From assembly GCA_000969725.1 (NCBI GenBank), contig JXSR01S073659.1: a DNA stretch of 29,463 nt, one strand, 5' to 3'. Under the pieces are notes generated by a model that searched no databases, had not been told where the DNA came from, and saw only the letters and a list, made by a program, of their open reading frames with translations. Shown in pieces: positions 8,862-18,735 of this stretch; positions within the stretch are counted from its first letter, which is position 1, and every line of letters begins with the position of its first letter. The position numbers were made by a program, and so were the translations under genes. This DNA is from Ophiothrix spiculata (Eukaryota > Echinodermata > Ophiuroidea > Amphilepidida > Ophiotrichidae).

Positions 8862-9991
8862 TTAGCAGCGCTTTATGAATATGCGCCCAGGTCTTTATTT
8901 CTATTTGGAATTTTAGATTACGCTTAACTTGAGATCTCACTATTAGTCTAGAGTTTTATTCCGTGTGTTATACAAGTAGCAAAACAATAGAAAAGATAAA
9001 TATGATATACTCTTGTCTCTGTAATAAAAAATGCAATTTTTTTTTTTTTTTTAATGATCTTAAAATGTTAAATCTTGTCGTGAATGTCAGATTAAGTTAC
9101 AGACACTTATGATGGGGTAAATCCTATTGCCTATCAATTTTCAATTACGAAAGCTTTCACCACTAATTTTCAAGCAGTGATGCTGATTGCAGTCTATTTA
9201 GATGGATAGAAAAGCAAAGAAGACGATTTCCCTGGAGATGATAGCATTATTTTCTTTTCATTTGATATAACCGAATATCGTTTAGTTTTTCGTAGCGTTA
9301 TGCATGTTTTAAGTAACTTTAACAAATAATTCTTTCTATCTGTATGTGCAATTGTGTTAAATATATTGAGTTCACAACATCGTGATTGTTTTTAAAATCT
9401 TATTAATTAAAACTATTTTAGCATTATCAAGTATGGAATATAATTTATGCTGTACATAATACAATTTAAACATACGATTTAGCATGCAAAACTGAACTTG
9501 ATAAAACATTGCATCATATTGAAGAAAAAAATTCAATGGTATGGAATATTCAAGATTGTATATATTGTCAGTTAAGTAACGTTACCAAGAATCATTATTC
9601 AAGTACGCCTCAAGAAACCTTTGTTAAAAATTAGCTATTTTCTTCTTTCTATTGTTTTGTACCTCACGTGAATAAGCTATTCATATGAGAATAAACAATG
9701 CGTGCTGATAATCGTAATACTGAAGATTAAGCTTTAGAGACGTCAGGTATTGAATTGACTATCATATATTCAGGTATTTCAATTACTATCGTGTTGGATA
9801 ATCATTCTTTCTAAAGTAGCAGACTGATTTGAGTTCGTTATGTTTTAGATAGAAACAAAATACGATTGTGTCCTGAAACAGAGGATTTAGTTGTTTAATA
9901 AAGGAAACCGTCGCAAATAGATGCTTTCAAAAGAAAACGTATAAACATAATTCGCAGAGTCTAAATGATAGCTTGCTAGTTTGGAAACTCA
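8862..9991. other. Unassigned AT-rich non-coding DNA
   Basis: About 1.1 kb without a recognisable gene or element; only a T run at about 9037-9052. Stops are frequent in all frames. Confidence 0.45.
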
Positions 9992-10163
9992 TAGGCCCGT
10001 ATTCTAGAAAGGTGTTTAGCTTAATCAAGGTTTTATTTCCCGTCAACAGCACGACTCATTGAACTGTTCTGTTTGAAAGCTGCAATGGTGCGTATCATTC
10101 CTGGACAGTTGATGCCCAGTTAAACAATAGTTTAGCTAAACATCTTTCTGGAATACGGGCCTA
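9992..10163. mobile_element. MITE with GGCCCGTATTC ends and TA target duplication
   Basis: The left end 9994-10024 (GGCCCGTATTCTAGAAAGGT...) and the reverse complement of the right end 10131-10161 (GGCCCGTATTCCAGAAAGAT...) match at nearly every position. TA flanks both sides (9992-9993 and 10162-10163). The 168-bp element has no coding capacity. TA duplication fits the Tc1/mariner group or related families. Confidence 0.82.
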
Positions 10164-10237
10164 GTGTCTAGCTTGAGTTTTAAAAACTTTAAAAAGACGA
10201 TACAAAAGACTGGCATATCCATCTTAATATAATTCAA

Positions 10238-10403
10238 TACGCCTTTTTGAGGTATGGCTGACATTGCATACTCGACTTAACCTCTTTTGTGTTTCCCGGG
10301 TTTTACCCAAACCAAAGGTCGTCCTCTCCTATTGTTATTTTCATTTTACCCATTTGGAATAGCGTCCTCTCCATTTGTGACGGCCATTCTTCAAAAAGGC
10401 TTA
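10238..10403 (+). mobile_element. Tc1/mariner-like MITE, copy 1
   Basis: Colinear with 13010-13162. Ends CGCCTTTTTGAGGTATGGC at 10240 and GGCCATTCTTCAAAAAGGCT to 10401 are inverted repeats, flanked by TA (10238-10239 and 10402-10403). Compared with copy 2 it has a short internal duplication of CGTCCTCTCC (first at about 10320, again at about 10365). No ORF. Confidence 0.85.
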
Positions 10404-10585
10404 TAGGGTTTAATCTACAATAAGATGAGTATACCTGCCTTTTCTTGTTTTCCTTTGTTTTTATTAATTAAATGATTATGGCATACTTTAAACAATATGC
10501 CTTTTAATTGAAAAGAGACACACATAACAAATGTAATGGAGGGTCTGTTTCGTATCTAATCCTCATCTATTATTGCAGTTAAACA
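10404..10585. other. Unassigned non-coding spacer
   Basis: No feature recognised between the TA-flanked MITE and the long palindrome. Confidence 0.4.
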
Positions 10586-11030
10586 CGCCAGTACAAAAAA
10601 AACCAAACTCCAATTATAGTTCCCTTCTGTAAATTTACTTACAAAATATAAATGCATGCAAATCTCTGAAAATGCTTTCACATCACTTAAAAGCATTTCC
10701 ATGTCTATATCCCAATCATAGTGTCACGTTTGACTTTGTAGTTGACTTTTATAGACATTGTTAGATAATGGCTCTAGTATATAGTTGCTATATTTAAACA
10801 GCCAGTTCAAGAAAACCCAAACTCCATGGGGGTCCCCTCTTCAGCTATATACTATAACAAGTATCTAACAATGTCTACAAAAGTCAACTACAAGGTCAAA
10901 TGTGACACTATGATTGGGATATTGACATGGAGATGCCTTTTAGTGGTGTAAACGCATTTTCAGAGATGATAGTGTGTAAGTATATTTTACAGAAGGGAGC
11001 TATTGGAGTTGGGGTTTTCTTGAACTGACG
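10586..11030. mobile_element. Long palindrome: two MITE copies in opposite orientation
   Basis: 10586-10790 is the reverse complement of about 10843-11030 over roughly 200 bp at perhaps 80-85 percent identity. Best-kept words are CCCAATCATAGTGTCAC, GTAGTTGACTTTTRTAGACATTGTTAGATA and TCTCTGAAAATGC. The right half (10801-11030) is itself a complete element with inverted ends GCCAGTTCAAGAAAACCCAA at 10801 and its complement ending at 11029. The left half begins with the same end word (10588) but lacks its other end. So two copies of one MITE sit in opposite orientation, making a potential hairpin of about 445 bp. Confidence 0.82.
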
Positions 11031-11088
11031 TATTCAATTGTAAACAAGAGTTGAATTGTCGCAAAAAGTGCATTCACATGACAATTTA

Positions 11089-11543
11089 CATGTACAGCTT
11101 GTCTAAAAAATAACACTGATCGTAAAAGATTTGTTTTCAATATTAAATTTCATCATAAGTAAGTCATTTTAATTTCAAATACTGCTTTTTTCATATCGTT
11201 TGCTTTTGTCAGGAGATAACACTTTTGTACTAAATTAACAATTCGTCATGTGAGTGCAAGAAAGTCGTATCTGCAATGGCTGCCCTAAGTTATATTTATT
11301 TTATGCCTTGTCACAAGAATGTGAAAAATCACTTAAAATTTCCCGGTCTTATGTCAGTGGTTCTTGAAATGGTTCTTTAGGTGACACCGTCACCTGAAGA
11401 ACCATTTCAAGAACCACTGACCCAAGACTGGAGATTATGAAGTGTGCCATCCAAACTTATTACAAATGGCACTTATTGCAGATACGAATTTCTTGCACTC
11501 ACATGACGAATTGTATTATTTTTGGTGACAAGCTGTATATATC
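11089..11543. mobile_element. Foldback element with 33-bp central hairpin
   Basis: Nested inverted arms. Centre: 11353-11385 and 11389-11421 form a 33-bp stem with one mismatch and a 3-base loop. Middle: 11239-11276 and 11476-11513 pair over 38 bases with one mismatch. Outer: about 11091-11115 and 11514-11538 (TACAGCTTGTC...AAAATAA) also pair. Between arms the match is weaker, and about 120 bp between the outer and middle left arms has no partner. The frame at 11437-11628 overlaps the right arm and is not a gene. Transposon-like foldback is the likeliest reading. Confidence 0.85.
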
Positions 11544-12151
11544 TTGCTGTAATAATTGGCATACCAGTCTATGTTCTCATAGCTCAGAAGATAATCTACT
11601 GCTACATACGTTACACCTTTTATCTTAAGGTTAATTCTTGAAATTAGCCACTCTTTATTTCTTATGAAATTATATCTTTAGGTGGTCATCGCTATGGATG
11701 TGCCGCCGAGTGCAGTTATGCCAGAGATCTGCTTGGTATATTTTTTCTCGTCCAAAGACATTCCTCAGCTTATAGATGATTGACTTAGAAATCACATTGA
11801 CCATAAGCGAGGATTATTAATTTGAACGCGTCTTAACATTATACTATATTCGCGTCGTTATGTGCATCCCCCTATAGTTTAGGGCACGGCCCACTATGCA
11901 TTAGAGGAGTAACAGCTCTGATGATATGCTATCAAAAGAATTTGTTCCTGGTGAAGTAATACTTGTCTTTCAAGTAGATTATTTTACAGAAACGACAAAC
12001 TCCGTATTTTGCATGACATAGAGTTTTACTGTTGATTGATAAACATATTGAACGGATTTATTTTTGCTTTTTTATTGAAGATTCTACTGTATTAGGGTAT
12101 ATCTGCTTTAAATACGATACCATATACTATATCTTTTGATCTACTTTAACT
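11544..12151. other. Unassigned AT-rich non-coding DNA
   Basis: No gene or repeat recognised. Confidence 0.4.
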
Positions 12152-12526
12152 TTAACACTAAAGTAAATAAAGGCGTTTTAGAATCCCGTTAGTGCACAAG
12201 GAGAAATGCCCCCCCCCCCCTAAAATCCACGTTTCCGGTCAAATTTTCCTGTGAAATTTTGGCCAGGTGTAGATTGTGTCAGCGTAACTCGGAAAACACA
12301 CACAACAAAAATCGAAAATCAATCGTTCAATTTTAAAATGGCGGTCAAAAAAACGGATTTCAATTTTCGAAAATAAAATTCCCACCGAAAATTTGAAAAA
12401 TTTCACCAAAATATGCGCAACCCCTACCCTGACAATTACATACAACAGCTTTATTGAGTTTTGTTGCGTTTTTGCGAAAAAAAAATCCAGGGTCCATATG
12501 GACCCCCTTATGTACTTAAGTGTTAA
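12152..12526. mobile_element. Family E2 element, complete copy
   Basis: The ends TTAACACTAAAGTAAATAAA (12152) and the reverse complement of 12505-12526 match at about 19 of 22 positions. Inside are a C run (about 12209-12221), AAAATGGCGGTC (12335-12346), a conserved segment CCAAAATATGCGCAACCCC onward (about 12404-12470) and the perfect 16-bp palindrome GGGTCCATATGGACCC (12490-12505). The last two are shared with 17217-17377 and 22800-22928. The minus-strand frame at 12239-12445 is confined to this repeat and has no counterpart I recognise, so it is not called a gene. Confidence 0.8.
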
Positions 12527-13009
12527 ACCATGAATAATAAGATTGCAAATATGTTCGAATTACCTTCTCAATCATAACTTTAAAACTAGAGATATACTAG
12601 AGGTTATAGTATTTTCTGACAAAATAGCCGGTAATGCAAATGCATAAAATAACTTGGAATTGGGCTAATTCTTCCTTTGAGAGTTCAATAAGGTCTTTTA
12701 GTCATAAAACAAATGATCACATTATTTTAATTTGTAGTGAAATAAACCTATACCTGGTCTCTCCATGTATTCAAGTCACATATCAGGCGTTCGTGTAGAT
12801 AGTAAATAATTGTACATTGTAAACACCAACCTTATTTGCAGGGGTTATGGTATTTGATATTTGAAACCTGACACCCACAACGGACAGTAAATGTGTTCAG
12901 TTTTTCACATAATTGCCAAACCATATTATTTGGATTAAAACATACGTGAACAAGTTGTCGTGAAGCCAGGACCTGTTTTGAAACATTCAATAAATCGACT
13001 TCGTCAAAA
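12527..13009. other. Unassigned AT-rich non-coding DNA
   Basis: No gene or repeat recognised. Confidence 0.4.
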
Positions 13010-13162
13010 TAAGCCTTTTTGAGGTATGGCTGACATTACACACTCGACTAAACATCTTTTGTGTTTCCCGGGTTTCACCAAAACCAAAGTACGCCCTCTC
13101 CTATTGTTATCTTCATTTTACCCATTTTGAATAGTGTGACGGCCATTCTTCAAAAAGGCTTA
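13010..13162 (+). mobile_element. Tc1/mariner-like MITE, copy 2
   Basis: 149-bp unit 13012-13160 flanked by TA on each side, with ends AGCCTTTTTGAGGTATGGC and GGCCATTCTTCAAAAAGGCT. Same orientation and nearly same content as 10238-10403, including GTGTTTCCCGGGTTT and CTCTCCTATTGTTAT. No ORF. Confidence 0.88.
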
Positions 13163-13504
13163 TGGTACTTAACTCGTCTTCCACTACACAATTGTAATCA
13201 TTCAAAGCTTTAATAAAATATTTGACGTTTGATTAAATTTGTGTGAAATATAAACCTAGAAAATATATAGCAAACGGATTAATCTATACATGTTTTATTC
13301 GATATCAGTCTTGGGGGAAAATTAATAAAATAATCAAACTGTTGAAAAGGTTTTTTTTTTCGAGTTTCCAGCTTGTTCGTCATGTACGGTCTTATCTAAT
13401 AAAATCAATTCTGCGTGTCCACCAGAAAAAGGTCATGAAATGAGTTACGTGACTTTCATCACATTGAGTTTCTACAAATAAGACCATAGCATAGAGCATC
13501 TGAT
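13163..13504. other. Unassigned non-coding DNA
   Basis: Two short frames (13243-13443 + and part of 13392-13628 -) are not recognisable; the second runs into the SINE-like repeat. Confidence 0.4.
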
Positions 13505-13860
13505 ATGAGATGTGGTTATGACCAATTATTTGATTAAGGGTTAATAACCTCCATCTGCTCAGGAAAATGTGAACCCTTACCATGAAAAGATAAATGGCTT
13601 CCAATGCATTTGCGGGGACTCGAACCATAGATTACGAAGCAAGGGATCTACTGCTGAGCTAGCCAGACAGCGTTGAGATTGTGAACTAAAATCTAAAACG
13701 TAAACATTAGAATGCCGTATTTTTTTTTTTACATAAATATTGCAATTTTTGACTCAATAGAATGCTTAATTTGTAAGTAAATTAAGCAAATGCGTATATC
13801 AGACGAAATGTAAATAAAGTAGATACTAAAACAGGCAATTCACAGCTCAAACAGGGTGAT
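13505..13860 (-). mobile_element. SINE-like repeat with internal tRNA-type promoter, copy 2
   Basis: Inverted copy of 1913-2290. On the minus strand the tRNA-like part has an A box TGGCTAGCTCAGCAGTAG (complement of about 13648-13666), an anticodon-loop-like CTTCGTAA, and a B box GGTTCGAGTCCCC (complement of 13615-13627), which is closer to the tRNA consensus than in copy 1. About 180 bp of matching sequence lies 5' of the A box (13680-13860 on the plus strand). The 3' part contains CCTGAGCAGATGGAGGTTATTAACCC in antisense. The start lies 45 bp from the assembly gap. Confidence 0.75.
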
Positions 13861-13905
13861 TTTAGAGTCGTTATTCACGTCCAGTTTTCAGGAAAAACAA
13901 CGCAG

Positions 13906-14535
13906 NNNNNNNNNNNNNNNNNNNNNNNNNNNNNNNNNNNNNNNNNNNNNNNNNNNNNNNNNNNNNNNNNNNNNNNNNNNNNNNNNNNNNNNNNNNNNNN
14001 NNNNNNNNNNNNNNNNNNNNNNNNNNNNNNNNNNNNNNNNNNNNNNNNNNNNNNNNNNNNNNNNNNNNNNNNNNNNNNNNNNNNNNNNNNNNNNNNNNNN
14101 NNNNNNNNNNNNNNNNNNNNNNNNNNNNNNNNNNNNNNNNNNNNNNNNNNNNNNNNNNNNNNNNNNNNNNNNNNNNNNNNNNNNNNNNNNNNNNNNNNNN
14201 NNNNNNNNNNNNNNNNNNNNNNNNNNNNNNNNNNNNNNNNNNNNNNNNNNNNNNNNNNNNNNNNNNNNNNNNNNNNNNNNNNNNNNNNNNNNNNNNNNNN
14301 NNNNNNNNNNNNNNNNNNNNNNNNNNNNNNNNNNNNNNNNNNNNNNNNNNNNNNNNNNNNNNNNNNNNNNNNNNNNNNNNNNNNNNNNNNNNNNNNNNNN
14401 NNNNNNNNNNNNNNNNNNNNNNNNNNNNNNNNNNNNNNNNNNNNNNNNNNNNNNNNNNNNNNNNNNNNNNNNNNNNNNNNNNNNNNNNNNNNNNNNNNNN
14501 NNNNNNNNNNNNNNNNNNNNNNNNNNNNNNNNNNN
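13906..14535. other. Assembly gap (630 N)
   Basis: Unsequenced bases. The length is not a round number, so it was probably sized from paired reads. Long frames that appear to cross it on either strand are artefacts of reading N as coding. Confidence 0.99.
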
Positions 14536-14560
14536 CATATTATTGTTTTTTATGAATAAA

Positions 14561-14905
14561 CATTTATTAATCATATTATTGTGTTTTTTTTATGAATCAA
14601 CATCCAATATAAGCAGAAGTACAGAAAACGGATGATTAAATGCATGCATATACATCGGACCTTTTTCCATCGCATCTAACGAGGAGAACACATGGTATGA
14701 AATTGAAACACAAGGTAATTAAATATAAGGAAAAGTTACTAAATTGCCTGATTGAAACAGAGCAGGCTGTAAGACGTATTAAAGTTGACTGATTTATTAC
14801 ACTTTAGCAACTGTATGCGTTAAATTCGGATCGTTAGATTCACTATTTTATAACAATTATCTAATAATGTATATCATTTTGCCTATTATTTTTGGAAGCA
14901 GAATG
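14561..14905 (+). repeat. Local duplicate of 15435-15737
   Basis: Nearly identical over about 300 bp to 15435-15737 in the same orientation: ATCCAATATAAGC, ATGCATGCATATACATCGGAC, CATCTAACGAGGAGAACACATGG, GAGCAGGCTGTAAGACGTATTA and CACTATTTTATAACAATTATCTA are all shared. The two copies are 874 bp apart. It lies 25 bp from the gap, so an assembly artefact (collapsed or split haplotypes) is possible. Confidence 0.85.
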
Positions 14906-15434
14906 AGATACATTATGAGATGATATTCAATGTGAGACACTTTTGCCAATATGAGATACTTTTGAATACTTGTGTCTATTCCATATGTACACCAAACATT
15001 GTGATATTCTGATATGTGTAAGTAGGTAAAACTTGCAGTAAAATTAACGTTCAGCTGAGAGAATGAGTGAACAAATAAACTTTATCCTGTTATTTTTGTC
15101 TTTTGTAACTACCAAAGTAAGATGTTTTGATATATTTACATACATCCCTATGAATTAATAAATGTACGTCATTTAAATCGAGGTGCAATTCATTCATTTA
15201 ATCTTTCATGAATTATTGAATTATTTTGATGAGATCCAGACCAATTAATCTTAGCAAGAGATCGTTAATGACAATATTTTGAGAGCGATTCACCAGCTTA
15301 ATATGTAGATTACTTCTTTGTCTCTGACAAGAGTATTCACTGCATGACCCATACGAGTGTTTCAATTTTTGATATTTATAAGGGGAAATAATAAAATTAG
15401 ATAACATCATAAGTGCACCTGCCTACATTTAGCT
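14906..15434. other. Unassigned AT-rich spacer
   Basis: Spacer between the two local duplicates. The minus-strand 65-codon frame at 15213-15410 matches nothing known. Confidence 0.4.
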
Positions 15435-16067
15435 GCATTTATTAATCATATTATTGTTTTTATGAATCAACATCCAATATAAGCAAAAGTACAGATAATG
15501 GATGATTAAATGCATGCATATACATCGGACATTATTCCATTGCATCTAACGAGGAGAACACATGGTATGAAATTGAAACACAAGGTTATTAAATATAAGG
15601 AAAAGGTTAATAAATTGCCTAATTGAAACAGAGCAGGCTGTAAGACGTATTAGAGTTAACTGATTAATTACACTTTAGCAACTGTATGCTCTATATTTGG
15701 ATCGTCAAATTCACTATTTTATAACAATTATCTAGTCAGAATTATTACTTCTTAAAGCTAAGAAAACTTCCATCTGAATAAACAAAAATGTAAATTAAGT
15801 CACTTCAATGACTTTTATGAGATAAGTAATAAATATTTAGTTAATTCAGTTAATCTTGAATGTATTTAAGGTGATGTAAGGTAGTGTTGTATTTACTTAG
15901 AAACTTGATGTTTCCTCTTATCCTTAAACAATATGCCGTTTTGAACATGCCTCAGAAGTAGCATGATTAACATGTGTTAGGAACGAATGGGTTTACACAG
16001 TTGATTGACAACGTATTGATGCAAGTCATTGTGTATAGATTCGTGTAGGGAGCAAAACACTTATCTA
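15435..16067 (+). repeat. Large duplicated block, copy B, segment 1
   Basis: From about 15520 it matches 24330-24897 colinearly. Shared landmarks: AACACATGGTATGAAA, GAGCAGGC, AAAGTCACTT/TGACTTTT words, AAGGTGATGTAAG (about 15868-15880), AACATGCCTCAGAAGTA (about 15944-15960), GTTAGGAACGAATGGGTTTACA (about 15977-15998) and AAAACACTTATCT at the right end, where the E2 composite begins. No reading frame is kept between copies. Confidence 0.82.
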
Positions 16068-17377
16068 TAACACTTTTAAATGCATAAGGTGCATAGGGGG
16101 GGGGGCATATGGACCCTGGATTTTGATCGCTTTAAAAACAATGTTCTTCATATAATGTTTATGTTTTAAACTGATACACCAACTCAATACAATTCATATG
16201 AAATAAAAATCCGTTATTCCGTTTCAAAGTGGCGGCCAGATATCTAATTCGTGTCAATTTTCATTCCTTCCGAAATATTTCCCGCCAAAAATTGGAATAT
16301 TTTTCAATGAAATTTGGCTCATAATAGCAGTCTTAAGATATTATAATTACAAATACATTGCTGAAATGCAAATCTAGTTGTTAAAAAATAAGTTGTTTCG
16401 TTTCAAATTTAGAGACAAAACAACATTTAAAAAGCGCTATCATTTTAACACTTAAAGTAATACTATAAGATTTTGATCAAAAATTGTTTAGAGTAAAAAC
16501 AGCATAACATGACGAAAAGTGCCTATCTGAAAGCCTTTTCAACAGTATTTTGTCAAAAAATTATTTTACCATTGAAAATGGATAAAAAGCACATGCATAC
16601 TTTCCTATACAAATACATGTGGAATTAATTTCGGGATCCCGAATTAAATTCAACAAATGGCCATAAAGGAAAAAGTAAGCATATTTAAGGCCAATCATTT
16701 GGAGGATATATTTATCTACCCAAAACAAATCCAGTAAGCTAAAAATATCAAAGTCAAAAATATCAAGGTCCTCCACATGCCCGTTAGTGGTCAAGGGGGG
16801 GGGGGAGGGTCCACATGTGGACCCAACACCGAAAAGGCGCTTTAAACTCTAATCACATGTAAAATACTTCAAAAGAACTAAAACAAAGAAACAATTTCGA
16901 AAATCTGATAAACCGTTTCAAAATGGCGGCCAAAGCAAAATTTTCCATGTCACATCAACATTTTCCCGTCAAAAATTTGAAAACTCACTTCCCAATGGAA
17001 TTTTTCAATAAAATTTGGCTCATATTTGCAATATGAAAGTACAAATACATTCCTGAAATAAAATTTGTTCGGTTACGATTTTATGGGCAAAACAAATTTG
17101 AAGAGCGCCCTCGAAAATGCTTATTTATGCTATGCTAATTAGTATGGGAAGGGGTGGGTCGATGTTTTTTGCCATCGGGTAAAGGGTATGGTAAAGTACC
17201 CCCCCCCCCCTGACCACTTAAAGTGTTAACAGTTTATGCTATTTCACCCGATTTGAATTTTGTTTGCACCAAAACATGCGCAAATCCTACTTTGACAATA
17301 ACATAAAACAGCTTTGTTGGGTTATGTTGAGTTTTAGCACTTCCAATTAGACCCCCTCTAATGCATTTAAGTGTTAA
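16068..17377. mobile_element. Family E2 composite insertion (about 1.3 kb)
   Basis: Starts TAACACTTTTAAATGCATAAGG and ends with the complementary ATGCATTTAAGTGTTA. It interrupts copy B exactly where copy D (24897-24905) is continuous. Inside are two related modules about 695 bp apart, each with CCGTTTCAAARTGGCGGCC (about 16218 and 16914), CAATRAAATTTGGCTCATA (about 16303 and 17007) and ACAAATACATTSCTGAAAT (about 16349 and 17041). The second module (about 16785-17216) has its own inverted ends, TTAGTGGTCAAGGGGGG and CCCCCCTGACCACTTAA. The region 17217-17377 is the E2 right module as in 12400-12526. A perfect 18-bp palindrome, GGGTCCACATGTGGACCC, is at 16807-16824 and another 12-bp one, TCGGGATCCCGA, at 16631-16642. 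The frame at 16561-16794 is not conserved and is not a gene. Confidence 0.75.
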
Positions 17378-18170
17378 GACCATGTCACCAACGTCACGCA
17401 GAGTTATATGTTTCTTTATTTGAACTTTAGCATGTTTATAGTTTTGGTTACCATTCTAAAAAAATAAATAAAAGTGAATCGAAAATAACAAGAAACGAGA
17501 AAACATAAAACAGAAAAAAAAAAAGAAAAAAACACTTTTATTTCTTTTTTCGACGATATGTAAATTTTATTCGATGAGAGTACGTTGGTGCAATTGTGAT
17601 GACTCTTCTCATCGATCAAGACGCTGCCTGTCGTCTCTTCATTTCCATACAGGCAGATACAAACGAGACATATCAAAGTAGGTACTTCACCGAAAAATGA
17701 AGAACATTGATGTGTCCATACGACTGACACATATACACCTGCACATACATGCAGAGCATGATTCAAACACATTTTTGTACTTGGGATTAAAGTTACGACA
17801 TGTCGTTTTCAGTTTTCCTCTGTCAACAATTCAACTTTAGCAACTTTATTTAGAAATACACACAACATGATTCCAAAGAATAAATCGAGGTTAGGTTATA
17901 TAGAAAAAAGATTCTACCTAAAATAGCCTCGCATAAACAGGACAAAATCTAAATGGCGGTTGAATTTTGAAATATTTGGTGGTTATTTATCACATTGTAA
18001 GTGTCTATGTGCGTCGTCTAAACTCTTCTTTGGATTTCCCATGCGCCATCAAATTAACGGGATGTGAAGAACATAGGCATTCAGAAAGAAATTTTGAAGA
18101 CTCATGCATGACATACATTGCTTACACTAGATATTTGTATTTAGCCCTCGTCTTCAAGAGCCTTTTTTGA
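17378..18170 (+). repeat. Large duplicated block, copy B, segment 2
   Basis: Matches 22929-23690 (closely) and 24901-25625 (more diverged). Landmarks: GGTTACCATTCTAAAAAA (about 17447), CTTTTTTCGA, ATTYRATGAGAGTA, GCCTGTCG, AGTAGGTACTTCACY, ACATTTGGTGGTTATTTA-like (about 17970-17990), CTTCTTTGGATTT (about 18024) and GAACATAGGCATTCAGA (about 18067). The 118-codon minus-strand frame at 17416-17772 is broken in both other copies and contains long poly-Phe/Lys runs from simple sequence, so I do not call it a gene. Confidence 0.85.
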
Positions 18171-18182
18171 AACGTATTTCTG

Positions 18183-18735
18183 GGGAGGAGTGGTTACCAC
18201 CGCCCCGTCACCTGTGATTTTGACCCCCAAAGTTATATTGTTTAGTACTATAGCATAGGGTAGGGTCACCTTTTTCCGGTCTATGCGTTACGTAATTATA
18301 TATGACGTCATAAAGTATTTCCGTTCAGAAAAAAAAACGACTTTGGCCACTTTTTAAAAAAAATCGTTATACAAGTTCTAAATCTTCGATTTTCGTCGTA
18401 TGTTTTGCTACAAATTAACAATTCTAACATGTCCTGTAAGTTTCAAGTCCATATCATGCAGATATTTTTCAAAATGGCGATTTAAATTTTTTCGAGGTGG
18501 AAACCACTCCCCCCCCCCCCCACCCCACCCCCTCTCTACCCTCGGACTTTGACGGTCTACCATAACCCACCTTAGGTGAAACCCCCGATTTTTTTCATCA
18601 AAATTGACCGCAAAGGATGTTAAAACAATTACCTAAATGCTCAGGGTCGCTTTATTTGGCGTCTTGGTGCAATCGGCAATCATCCGTTAGGGGGTTGGGT
18701 GGTATCAACAAAAACGTAATATTTGATATCCAGGG
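18183..18735 (+). repeat. Dispersed repeat family E1, copy 3 (insertion)
   Basis: The longest and clearest E1 copy. It includes GCGTTACGTAATTATATATGACGTCA (TGACGTCA at 18303-18310), AAGTTCTAAATCTTCGATTTTCGTCG, TTTTTCAAAATGGCGATTTAAA (about 18465-18486), a C run (about 18510-18522) and a TAAATGCTCAGGGTCGC end. The ends GGTTACCACCGCCCCGTCAC (about 18192) and the reverse complement of 18705-18727 (GATACCACCCAACCCCCTAACG) look like degenerate inverted repeats. Copy D has no E1 at the matching place. The frame at 18617-18838 crosses the right end and is not a gene. Confidence 0.78.

Noticed and set aside
13894..13905. CAACGCAG at the contig end, reminiscent of a cDNA-synthesis adaptor
   Set aside because: Only about eight bases match, so chance is sufficient explanation, though contamination at a contig edge cannot be fully excluded.
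13856..14635. Frames of 259 and 228 codons on the two strands
   Set aside because: Almost all of each consists of N bases in the assembly gap; no protein is shown.
17416..17772. 118-codon minus-strand frame
   Set aside because: The homologous segments in copies C and D are interrupted, and part of the frame is low-complexity Phe/Lys from simple sequence.
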